NCBI GenBank assembly: GCA_947646735.1
Contig: CANTFK010000986.1
Location: 434,001 to 498,000, forward strand
Reading direction: 5' to 3'
Origin: Peronospora farinosa
Taxonomy: Eukaryota; Oomycota; Peronosporomycetes; Peronosporales; Peronosporaceae
DNA length: 64,000 nt
The notes under the pieces were generated by a model. That model made no database searches, had not been told where the DNA came from, and saw nothing but the letters and a program-made list of their open reading frames with translations. The stretch's first letter is position 1, and each line of letters starts with the position of its first letter. Of this stretch, positions 22,660 to 32,400 are shown one piece after another. A program made the position numbers and the translations under genes.

Positions 22660-24270
22660 TTAGAGCATGGCTCCACTCCAACCATCGGCCATTGAGCTTC
22701 TCATAGCCTCAGCATGTGCCTTTGGGTCCGGCACGTGGACTTGTAGAGCGGTGACTACATAATTAGTTGCAGGCATTGTCTCTGCATCGACCGCTTGGTT
22801 TCTCCACGTGTGCCATAGGGGGCGCGCGTCCATCGTCCTCCTCTTCCCTTGCCCTTCGTCTTCTTGTAACCGTCGCGAAAATTCCCGTGAGCGATCCACG
22901 CGTCACATCGGAAATTATCATCATGGTCTTATGGTTGTGCATTTTGCGTGTCGGGAAACGTCTGAATATTTTTTGACGTATTGGGTCACCATGAAGATGT
23001 TGTTCTTGCGAATAAATACACGGTAACCCTTAATCTCGTCGCGGTACACCGTGCACGTTGATCCAAACACAACGATGTCGCGCAAATCGGGGGATTTTCT
23101 CGTCACCTCCTCGATTGGAGAATGATGATTCGGGTTCAAGCTTGTAGGACTACGATTCAGGATGTACGTCGATTACTCGACAGCATCGCCCCAAAAATAA
23201 AGTGGTAGGTCGCTCGCAAATATCATGGAGCGCGCCATATTTAACACCGTTCGGTGCATACGCTCAGCCTTACCATTTGACGCTTGATTTCGCGCCTCAC
23301 TAACCTGTCTCGCCACGCCGGATTACTTGCAAGGTAGGTCCACATTCTTGTACTCACCTCCACCGTCAGTACAAGAATGTGGACCTACCTTGCAAGAAAC
23401 ACGCGGCGGTAATTGCTTTTGTGATCCACAAAGTTGACAAGATACCGATTTTTCATTCGTCCCTTCGGAGTTATTGGTCCTTAAATGTCCGAACAGATTA
23501 CAACACCAATATGATCAATTGATAAGTGCACCTCAGTGTCCTTCTTGGACTGCGCGTTCTTCGTCTGTTCGCTTGCGCGCACGTGACACGCGTCGCTTGT
23601 TGATTGTATGTAAGCCTAATGCCGGAGTTAGGCTCGCGAGCCATCCTCTCTAAGCGAGATGGACAAAGCGTTGATGAAAGTGCATTAGCGTTCCCACATG
23701 CACATCCTCCTCACCTTCTTCGTTGTTCATCAATCGCGGCCATGACTGTGCCTACGATTACTTCATTGACTTTCGTTTTTTTGCGTCTCAAGGACGAGTA
23801 CATAGCCACGTCAAACAGTAGTAGCAAGATTAGCGCTCGCCTATTTTCCTTGTATTGAGCTCGTATCCTTTTAGCTCAAGCTTTCCAAACGACACAATAT
23901 TGCGTGTTATCAACGGTGAGTAGTAGGCATCAGTTAGCTGAATAACCTTGCTCGTCCGTATGCCATCACGTGAAGCACCACACTTCCGACCATTGTTAGT
24001 CAAAGCGTCTTTCCGTCGGCGACCACGCATTGGTCGTCAAACTCACGTGCATTCTTTAGAAGCACCATATCATTAACGAGGTGCCTGCTGGAACCGCTGT
24101 CCAGTATCCACCACTTGTCCTTAGCTTTGTCGTCTTGCACGGACAGCGTGTAGTTAACAACGTCCTTAGGCATGCCATTGCCCCGCCACGTGCCCTTCGC
24201 ACCTTTGTTCTTTTTCGACTAGTTTCTGTCGTCAGTACAGGCAAACTGGATATGTTCGAATTTGCCACGT
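22660..24270 (-). pseudogene. copia-2 protease and integrase remnant
   Basis: Protease-side pieces (YYSPLITRNIVSFGKLELKG) lie at 24030-23830. The GAG-pre-integrase histidine region follows at about 23700, and integrase at 23500-22900 includes TDGGGEYKNVDLPCK and FIRKNNIFMVTQYVKKYSDV. Stops and a local inverted duplication (23326-23396) disrupt it. The hinge to reverse transcriptase spans 22899-22660. Confidence 0.7.
23326..23396. repeat. 29-bp perfect inverted repeat inside the copia-2 integrase
   Basis: The arms at 23326-23354 and 23368-23396 are exact reverse complements (starting CTTGCAAGGTAGGTCC) around a 13-base loop. Only the right-hand arm is expected integrase sequence on the minus strand; the other is an inverted copy of it. 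Confidence 0.85.
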
Positions 24271-24470
24271 GCGTGTAACAACGTGTGGCTTGCTTTCAGC
24301 AACGTGTGTTACGACGTCCTTACCAAACGAGGCAGCATTTCGTGTGTCTAGCTAAACAGACTGCGCGAAGTGTGCAAGCTATTCAGCTTAAGCGAGGTAG
24401 TCGACCCGATTCCGTCGTACTTGGACGATGTTGTCAAGCACCTGCGCGTCAGCGCCGCCGCATGAATCAC

Positions 24471-25187
24471 TCACCGCCACCAAGTAAAGGTAATGCTCGG
24501 TCCAGATCCTCTTTGGTTCCTTTTAGCTGTAAATAGCCTCATCGACTGGGACGCTGTAATCGTCGTCTTGAACGTCTGATGCAGCCGCTCCATGACGTGT
24601 GCAAGCGTCGGAGTCTGGTGCCACCATGTTTCATCCTGCTTGTTGTAGTATCGCTCGGCTGTACCACTAAGGTAGTGACGAAGCAAGTCGGTCTTCACAT
24701 ATTCGGACCAGTCGAAACTACATGCCACTTGAGCGTACTGAAACTGACGCATGAAGGTTCTTCCTCAGTCCAGGAAACCGGAACCAAAGTCACGATATAG
24801 CTCGGAGCCATCAGACTTTCGAATTGTCAGCCGTCGTTGGCGCTCATCCGGAACTCGCATTTCTCGCTGCGCGTCCGGCTCCATCCTTCTCGCGTAATCT
24901 TGAGCCGTCGCGTACTCCGAGCTAGAATACGGTGCGAGTACTGGTGGTTCTGCTTGCGGTGCCCGCCACTCTGGTTGCACCGCATGTTGACCTGCTCCAT
25001 GATGTAGCATGCTCGCATGACCTTGTCCAGTTCTTGTACGCACCGGTGAATGTCCGAGTGCATCGATATACAACGGAGCACCGCCGCGACCGTTGACAGG
25101 CGAAGAGCGGAACATTTCTGACTCAATTGCGCCCATCATCCGCTTGTCTTCGTCGAGCTTCTGCTGCGAGACCTCCATCTGCACCAT
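24471..25187 (-). pseudogene. copia-2 gag remnant
   Basis: The segment from 25187 ends with RQRRLTIRKSDGSELYRDFG; after a stop the next frame gives [39 protein letters not shown] and [18 protein letters not shown]. This is the UBN2-type gag fold of copia elements. The missing pieces parallel copia-1. Confidence 0.75.
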
Positions 25188-25370
25188 GCGCGCTTGATGG
25201 TCGACGAGGTCACGAGTATCCGCACGTTGACGTCGTCACCTCGATCGTGGGCCGTCGGTGCGCCTAAACCTCTCTGGAAATGCTGCGGCCCTTTCGTGGC
25301 CGTCGTCAAAGCTGACTGGCGTTGGCGCGGTTGGCCCGCCGTCGAAGCCAGTCGTTGGGCTCGTAACCTA

Positions 25371-25600
25371 TGAAAGCAGATGCGTAGTGATCACTAGGTG
25401 GTTAATTGAATACTAACATATATTTGGTCCTTAGTTCGACAACAAGTGCTACATCTAAGCCACTCCTATACTAACGATACCATACTCAGCTGACAACGCG
25501 CCCATAATCAACCGTCATCATGTTCGTAATCCTGCGTCTATCCAAGAGGCGCTCAGCGGTGCGATAGTGGACCTTACCTTCAACATGTCCATTTTCAATA
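25371..25600 (-). repeat. 5' LTR of copia-2
   Basis: Pairs with 20871-21100. The first bases on the minus strand are TATTGAAAATG instead of TGTTG, a mutation of the terminal TG. The internal region begins TAGGTTACGAGCCCAACGAC, similar to the post-LTR sequence of copia-1. Confidence 0.8.
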
Positions 25601-26000
25601 GTAAGCCCAAGTTTTTGTATACCAGCAGAAGCGCCCGACACGTTACGATTTGCATTCTGTGTGACTGGAGTAACCGAGCTATCACTGACCTTTGGAGTAA
25701 TGGACAAGTCCTGACTATCTTTTATTAAATAATGTGTCAGATGAAAAGTGATGGGTGACGGGTTTATCATTTGATTTTTTAATGTATAGTGTAAAGAAGA
25801 AAGAGTGGTGAAGGGGGTTGGAGCAGGTGTTTCTGATGTATGTCCTGAAATTTGGTACATGTACCCCATGGGTAAGTGGGTTGGGTAAAGCCAATTACCC
25901 ATACCCAACCCACTAAGTCTGAGTCTAGGTACCTACCACCTCTAGCCGTAAACAAGCTATTTACCGTATTTACGGATCCATCCGTATATAAAGAGGCCTG

Positions 26001-26055
26001 ATTATGGTCAATCAATTTTCGCAAATTTTCATCTGATAATCTGATAATTGACAGA
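26001..26055 (+). promoter_or_regulatory. Upstream region of the ATG14-like gene, abutting the hAT element
   Basis: Only 55 bp separate the end of the outer hAT (26000) from the ATG at 26056, and the first eight are the target duplication. The stretch TCAATCAATTTTCGC at about 26008-26022 resembles an oomycete initiator/flanking promoter region (pyrimidine-rich with CAATTT), which would place the start of transcription just outside the transposon. Promoter identity is inferred. Confidence 0.35.
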
Positions 26056-27397
26056 ATGGATAAGAGCGAATGTGCCTTGTGTCATCGATGTCGCAATGTC
26101 TTCTTCTGTGCTAGTTGTACGTCTTCCATGCTGCAGCAACGTCGAACCATGCTTGCCGCACTCCAGGCAGACGTGGCTGTGCTACGCAAGAAGACCGAGT
26201 TTGCACTGAGCGTGCGTTAAAAACGATATCACAATAAGACTTTTTCCTCCTAACGCATATTTATTCTTTGGTTTTATTGTAGACAAAGCATGTTTACGTA
26301 AACGCAGATATTCGACTGGATACATACATGAAGCAGGTGGAGCAATTGGCTGAAAAAGTCATGAAGACCCGCGAGCAGCTTTGTTCAGAGAGAATTGCAG
26401 TCGTGCAGCGGACATCAATGCTGGAAGAGCAAACATTGCAGATAGAAAAAGCTCAGCAGAAACTGCGCCAGGCGAGAGAACAAGCGGAAAGTATTTATGT
26501 TCCAGTTCTCAAGTGTTTGGACTATCAGGTTCAATGGGCGGACGAGGTACGCGGAGGCTGGAGTGAATTGGTTGAGTGAGTGAGTGAGTCGTCAGAAAAA
26601 CTAAAGCTGCTTTCTTTTGTACTGCTAGTAGAATGCTGCAAAAGTAAGAGGTGATCGACTTCGTGAGCTATTCACATTATTTGGTTTAAACCCGGAAGAA
26701 GAGAGAAATGAAAAGGACGAGGAGGCGGATTTATTGAGTGACCTCTCTGATGTACGGGAGGACGTGTCGACAGAACAGAGCCAAAGGAAAGTTAGCATGG
26801 CTGTTTCCGTGTACTTCCGGACAATTTTGGGACTGCCACTGCCAAAATCTGGCAAGTACGAGAATGTACCGCCTGAAGTGGTTGCTGCGGCGCTGGGGAA
26901 GGTGATTCATCTGCTGTATTGCCTCGTCAAGTATCTGAAGATTACATACCCACATCCGATGGAATTTAATGGATCCTTTTCAACGATTGGAAACATAAGC
27001 GAAGGAGCTGGGTGTCACACATTGTACCCTGATGGTAGCGTTGGGTTTGAGCGCGGAGTGAGTATGCTTTACGAGAATGTAGCGTTCTTGTGTACCTGTC
27101 AAGGTGTGACCAAAAGTGATATTCACCCAACCGATTTGCTTGGGAATCTTTTGCAAGTCTACAAGTCCCCACGACTTGGAACGTTGTGCGAAAACCAAGA
27201 AGCAGTATCGTCCGACTTGAGCGGAAGGTACGTGATAATTAGGAGGCTAACATGATGGATAGGGCCTTGAGCTAATGCTATGGCTTGAATGCACTAACAC
27301 CAGCAGCCCAAGCCAGGATGGCATAGTGACGCCGGCGCTACTGGAAAACTTGCAAACACTAGGTGGAAGTATTGAGATCCTGCCTCACTATTCATGA
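26056..27397 (+). CDS. ATG14: ATG14/UVRAG-family subunit of the class III PI3-kinase complex
   Basis: Four exons join in frame: 26056-26211, 26283-26546, 26632-27227 and about 27307-27397 (introns 71, 85 and about 79 bp). The N terminus has CALC and CASC pairs (CALCHRCRNVFFCASC), like the cysteine motif of ATG14 proteins. Exon 2 is a long coiled coil (about 60 residues ending near ADEV). Exon 3 holds the conserved globular part with VAAALGKVIHLLYCLVKYLK and NGSFSTI, typical of the ATG14/UVRAG/VPS38 domain. The protein should recruit Vps34-Vps15-Beclin to membranes for autophagy initiation. The cysteine motif favours ATG14 over UVRAG. The last acceptor is ambiguous by one CAG (27303 or 27306). 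A transposon ends 56 bp before the start codon. Confidence 0.75.
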
Positions 27398-27644
27398 GGA
27401 AAAGGTACACACATGCTTTTGGATATCAGCAGTTGGATAAAATGGTAAATACACAACTAGCAGCATAACTCTATTGGCCCAAGCTACAACGAGCTGGATG
27501 CGTCAGTGCATATGAAGCTCACGAATCTTGTGTTGACGGTGTTATTTAGCTGGCAACAATTACATCTCTGCCTCGTCTGACCAGCTGCAATTTCCTTGAC
27601 GCTAATCTTGGCTAGATACAACATCTCGTTGCTATTCATTCCCA
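27398..27644. other. Convergent intergenic region
   Basis: About 250 bp between the 3' ends of the ATG14-like gene and RPB3. I see no gene and no clear terminator signal. Confidence 0.5.
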
Positions 27645-28796
27645 TTAACCAAATGGCGTGATCGGCGCTGACGAACCCTGATCGTCCTGACTAAGTTCCA
27701 AGCACTGGTGCTTGAGTGATGACAGCTTCTCGCGAATCAAATCCAGTGCACAAATCACTACTTCTTCGGGCTTCAGCTGTCCCGTTGTCTGTGTCCATGA
27801 ACAAAACGTAGCGTTAAGTCAAATAAAAACAGGCTCGCTCCGCCATACAACACATCAGCGTCACCACCAATGTAGCAAACAAAGACATCGCACCTCAACT
27901 GAAAAAATGAACTTGTCTTCCCGCATCCGGACCGTCACAGCCGAATCGTCTTCCGGATTATCCTTATACGAGTCTGCCAGCTTTACGCACTCGTCGCAAT
28001 ACATGCATCGCATCGCATCTCCTACCGTAAACTGCATCACACAACAACACCAAAGTAACGAACATCCATCAGCAACTCAACAATTTTTTCCCTTTACTCC
28101 TTCGTCAATTCTCTTCACCTGTTCATAGTTCTCGTCTGTCTCATATACTTCCGTAGGGCAGCATTTGTACATCTCAGCCTTTTGTTCGGGCGTGTACGTG
28201 CTGAGCACAGTCTGGTTTAGTGTAATGATTGGATCATACATGTACGTCGCCACGGCCACGGGAGACCACTTGGCATGCTCTTTGCCAACGCCGAGTTTGG
28301 CAATAGCTGAAAGACGCAGTCTCTGGCCGGGTCCAAGCTTGGCGATGATGACGCCACTGTCCTGTGTATTGTTAAACTCCTCCTCAGAAGAAAAATTGAC
28401 TGGACGAATGTATGGATCCGAGGATTTAAGGGCTTCGCTCGTAACGGATAGCACGCCACTGTCCGCCGTCACATCCAGTGAGAACTCGACGCTACAATTG
28501 GGACAATTCTCATCACAATCGCAGTCCTGAGAGTACACAAATCGCTGACTAAAGTTCTCTAGACCGCCATCAAAATTGAGAGGAATCATACCCAATCGAT
28601 GTGCCAGGAACTCGTCCGTCATGACTGAAGTGTTAATCTCAATGCTCACCAGATCGATGGCTAGTGTTGGTACTTCAGAGATCATGACACGACGTATTGC
28701 ATTGGCTACACTTGCATCTGTTTCTGATAAATTAAATCGAATGAAATCGTCACGTAGTTCCTGGATCTCAATCTTGGGGAAGCGTGGATGTGGCAT
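27645..28796 (-). CDS. RPB3: RNA polymerase II subunit RPB3
   Basis: Three exons join in phase: 28796-28119, 28031-27894 and 27788-27645 (introns 87 and 105 bp), giving 960 nt and 319 residues. The start MPHPRFPKIEIQELRDDFIR is followed by the alpha-like motif ANAIRRVMISEVPTLAID, a zinc site CDCDENCPNC (C-x-C-x3-C-x2-C, diagnostic of RPB3), and AHRLGMIPL. The C-terminal exons encode FTVGDAMRCMYC and the alpha-type dimerisation helix ending near LSSLKHQCLELSQDDQG. RPB3 dimerises with RPB11 and nucleates Pol II assembly. Without splicing the reading frame stops early at 28077, so exons 2 and 3 are needed. It lies downstream of the trithorax-like gene on the same strand. Confidence 0.93.
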
Positions 28797-29464
28797 CGTG
28801 AGACTGGAAAGACTAGTTGCTTAGGGCTCCGTAGAATAACGATGCGATACGATTGGATGAAAAAGAGAAACAAGATTCGATCAGACGATTGGATAGTAAA
28901 GAAAAGAGTTTTTAGCCAGTCATCTGTTTTGAGCAATTGGCCCTCTCTTGTCAATTTATTACGGAACAGGTTTAGAATTGCGTAAACGCCCCATCTCGTT
29001 GAAAAAGGTATACATGTATACTATACGCTTCCAACGCCCTCGGTCCATGCGAAAACAATGAAAGATGTCTGCGTCATCAGAATAAAGTAAAACTTCACTC
29101 GTCATTTAACACATCAGCTCCATTACCCGGGGGGCGAATGCGTGCACAGAGGATGAAGGCGAATGCGTGACGTTTTGTGCGCACCGCCGTGGCTATACGG
29201 AGCAACTCACGCAACTGCACGCCGACGAACACTTTTACTACTGTATACACTCTTCAAAAACAACATGGATGGCCGCTGACTTTGAAATTCCAAATAATTG
29301 AGAGGTTAACCTTTACCCTTTAAAAGTAAAGATGCTGCATGTTTGTCACGTTCTGCCGTTCCTTCATCCAGCTAATGATCCAGGCTCCGACTTTTGCTGA
29401 AAAAGAACAACAAGTTCTTTATCACACAGTACTTCACATCTACTGACGTATATCGTTGCAACGC
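28797..29464. other. Intergenic region between RPB3 and the SET-domain gene
   Basis: About 670 bp that must carry the RPB3 promoter and the 3' end of the methyltransferase gene. It contains a short palindromic GTATACATGTATAC at about 29009. No gene and no convincing core promoter motif seen. Confidence 0.45.
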
Positions 29465-32400
29465 CTAGTTCATGCGACCAATACAATTGGGAGCGTTGCA
29501 ATCGCAGCGAATGGCTTCGTCTTCGATTGGAAATTTGTAATCGTACGTCACTTCATCTCCCACCGCGATTGCACGTTTTGCAAAAATCACAATCTTCTTC
29601 TCACCACCTTCCACCGCGACGATACGTGCAAAAGCCTTGGGATCGCACGAATGATTGATAAATCGTGCCAAGTTACCGCATCGCGTGGCGTCAATGATTG
29701 TTTTCTCGTCCAGTCGAAACATGTAGCAACTACCGACCCCTTGCTCTTCGTAGCGCCGCTCTCGCTCATCTGCCACAGATTGACAAACCATTTGGCCTTG
29801 GTACTCGACAATCATTTGGCCCTCGCTCACAGATTCCTTCAAAAACAGACCATAGCCATGAATAGACGACTTGCGCACCAACATACGTTCATCAAATGGG
29901 CGACGGCGCAACTCCCGATACTGCATTGTGATCGGCAGGTGCTCGATGTCCATAGTCACTCCGCCAGTGCTAGTGTTTCCAATCCCAATACTCGCACCGT
30001 TTGCAGCCCCCGACATAGGTTCGTTGCTCGCTTCTTTGTTGAAAGCTTGCCGCCTTGGCATGGCTTTAGCTTTCTTTGGTGTGCCGAACAAGCGATTGCC
30101 CTCAAAGCCATCGGTCCGCGCGCACCCGGACGATCGCCAAGCACGCTGCTCAGCCTGTACTACTTGCTCCATCACCCGTTCAGCCGTCTGGAAAGCCTCG
30201 GCAGACGGAAGCTCATGTGCAAACTCATACGACTGCCCTTCCTCTGCGTCTTCCACCATTGACGAAACCGCTTCGCCTGCAATTGCAGCACTTTGCTTCA
30301 TTACGCCGTGGCTTCGCTTTCGCGTACCAGATCCCCAAGTCGCTGCCGCTGAATCAGCCAACGTGCTGTGCCCCTGACGTTGCTGTTGCTGGCGAAGCTT
30401 CCTCACGATAGAATGGCGGCTGACCGCTGTAGTAGCAGCATAGGGGAGCTCTTCAATGTGACGAGAGATCTCAGGCAGCCCGAAGCCAAAAAAGTAGTCG
30501 CCACTCAGTGCAAAAGAAAGCCACGAGCTGCGCTTCAAAAACGGATTTCGTTCCGTCTCCCTAGTAGTACTTCGGTCGATTTGTTGGGGGCTAGCAGAAA
30601 ATCCCCGCTGCTCTTCATAAAGTAATACCACGCGGCTACGCAATTCAATGAGTGCGTCTTCAGGTGTAGAAGCTAAAATTGGCCGTCCTCGATCGTCTGA
30701 AGCTGTGATCTTAAACACTGCCCGAGGTCTTTGCCACCGTTGATCGTACTCATTGTTTTCCATTTCTTCGCTGTCAGCCACGCCATTTTCCAGCTTCTTC
30801 TGTCGTCGGGTGCGTCGCGCTTCTATCTCAGTGCTAGAAATCACACACTCGTACAGACAACGCGTCCCTAAGTGACGCGTACTCCAGAAGATGCGTGAGC
30901 TTCGATAGCCCAGCGGATAAATAGCTGTTCGTGTATGAAAGCTTCCGTTACCGACAAAGATGTGTCCAAGAGAATGAACAGTCAGTGCACCCACGCGGTA
31001 ACACATCGGCCTTGGCTTGATGCCACGTTTAAGTTCTGCACGCCTCTTCTTCTTCAAGTCCGACACTGACACAAGTGGTGGGTCACTGAAAAGGCTTCTT
31101 CGCGGTTCTGGCAGAGGGTTGATTACCGGTAGCACATGTTGTGTCTGCTTCGTGACTGTCTCAAAGCGTTCGCCATTTAACTTCATCTCTTCTCGATGAG
31201 GCTTCCATGCCCCGTCGTCACTTGTCTTTTCGTCTTTAATGTCAACAAAAGACACCTCCGCACTGCCGGCACTGCCCGGTGTGGCAGGTAGTACATTCGA
31301 CTCGGTATCATCTTCGCTCAAGACTAAGGTCTTAGATCCACTGCCAACGGGATCTTCCGGGCTATTGCCTCCGTTGCTTTTCTCCTCTGTAAAGCTCGAT
31401 AGATCTATTATGTCTCCTGTTCCATTCGTGTCAACTGTTACACTCGCTCCATTATCCGTGCTTAGTATCACGTTGGTTGTGCTAGTATCTCCATTCCCAC
31501 GGGTAAATTGTAGATTAGTTTCAAGGGATGACTTACCGATTTGAGGTGTAGTTGCCATTTCCAACGATACTCCATTAGTACCTCTTAGTCTTCGAGTCAC
31601 AATATCCACATGCGGTGTAAATGGGCAGCAAGTTTCACCAGTAGGCAAAAAGGAAACCCCAGCATCCACTGCACATGGAAAATGATAGTGTGTCGCGCAA
31701 CGTGGAACAGTGCAGCCAACAGTAGCCCCCATAAGTCCGCATGCATCGCAGCGAATGAGACGACTGCGGTGTTTTGACTTACTACACTTATGCAACACAC
31801 CTGACACGTCCTCGTATACCTCCATGGACCAAAGCACACAGTTCACATGTACCCACGTCTCGGGCTCGGTGTATATCAAACGTCCACACACCCTGCTATC
31901 GCCAATCATGAAACATAGCGCGCAAAACCGGGTATCTTCGAATGCTTTAGTCATTGAAGTCTCCCAGGACTCACCGTCGTTGTCACCTCGAACACTCATT
32001 GCTGGCCAACCACGCAGCGGAGACGCAGTTGTCATTTGAACCACAACACCATGGCTTCTTGTGGATTGGACTGCTGACAAATCATGCACATTAGAAGCGA
32101 GGGTGCTAGCATTCATATTGACTCCTGTTGTAAATAAAGTCGGTCCTGCCGACTCCAACGAAATGTCGCTTTTCCTCGTTAAAGAAGATTCCGATTCTCC
32201 CTTCGATTTAGCTACTGTCGAGGTTGTAGCGTTGGCTGCAACATCATCGAATCCAGATACCGTAAGTTCCACCGATGATTCGTGCACAAGATGTCTCTTA
32301 GCTCCACGACAATCGTATTGATCCTTGATGGTGGCGATTTCATCTTCCAACTCCAATCTCGGTTTTGACTTTTCGCCATCAATACTCTCGCCAGTTCGCA

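Larger units (their letters stand above)
20871..25600 (-). mobile_element. copia-2: Ty1/copia LTR retrotransposon, minus strand
   Basis: Two direct repeats of 230 bp (25371-25600 as the 5' LTR, 20871-21100 as the 3' LTR) enclose gag, protease, integrase, reverse transcriptase and RNase H on the minus strand. A GAGGAGGAG polypurine tract lies next to the 3' LTR. The flanks share AGTA but give no perfect 5-bp duplication. The element is shorter than usual (4.73 kb) and all domains carry lesions. It is inserted in the inner hAT near the transposase N terminus. Confidence 0.85.
18225..25944 (-). mobile_element. Inner hAT transposon, itself split by copia-2
   Basis: The ends are inverted: TAGAGGCGGTACC at 18225 and, on the complement of 25944, TAGAGGTGGTAGGTACC. 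They are flanked by an 8-bp near-identical duplication, GCCGCAAA (18217-18224) and GCCGTAAA (25945-25952). Without copia-2 it is about 3 kb and encodes a minus-strand BED-finger hAT transposase. It inserted near the right end of the outer hAT, leaving only 56 bp of that element on the far side. Confidence 0.75.
15744..26000 (+). mobile_element. Outer hAT transposon with nested insertions
   Basis: The ends are inverted: CAGGCCTCTTTATATA at 15744 and its complement ending at 26000. They are flanked by identical 8-bp direct repeats ATTATGGT (15736-15743 and 26001-26008), the target duplication length of hAT elements. Removing the inner nest (18225-25944 plus one 8-bp duplication) leaves about 2.5 kb. 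A decayed plus-strand transposase remnant lies at about 17450-18130. Confidence 0.8.

Noticed and set aside
26566..26600. GAGT tandem tract as a regulatory repeat
   Set aside because: It is a short stretch of GAGT units inside the second intron of the ATG14-like gene, with no further support.
29456..30262. 268-codon plus-strand frame opposite the SET domain
   Set aside because: It is a shadow of the minus-strand methyltransferase coding sequence; no domain is recognisable and the minus frame has clear SET motifs.
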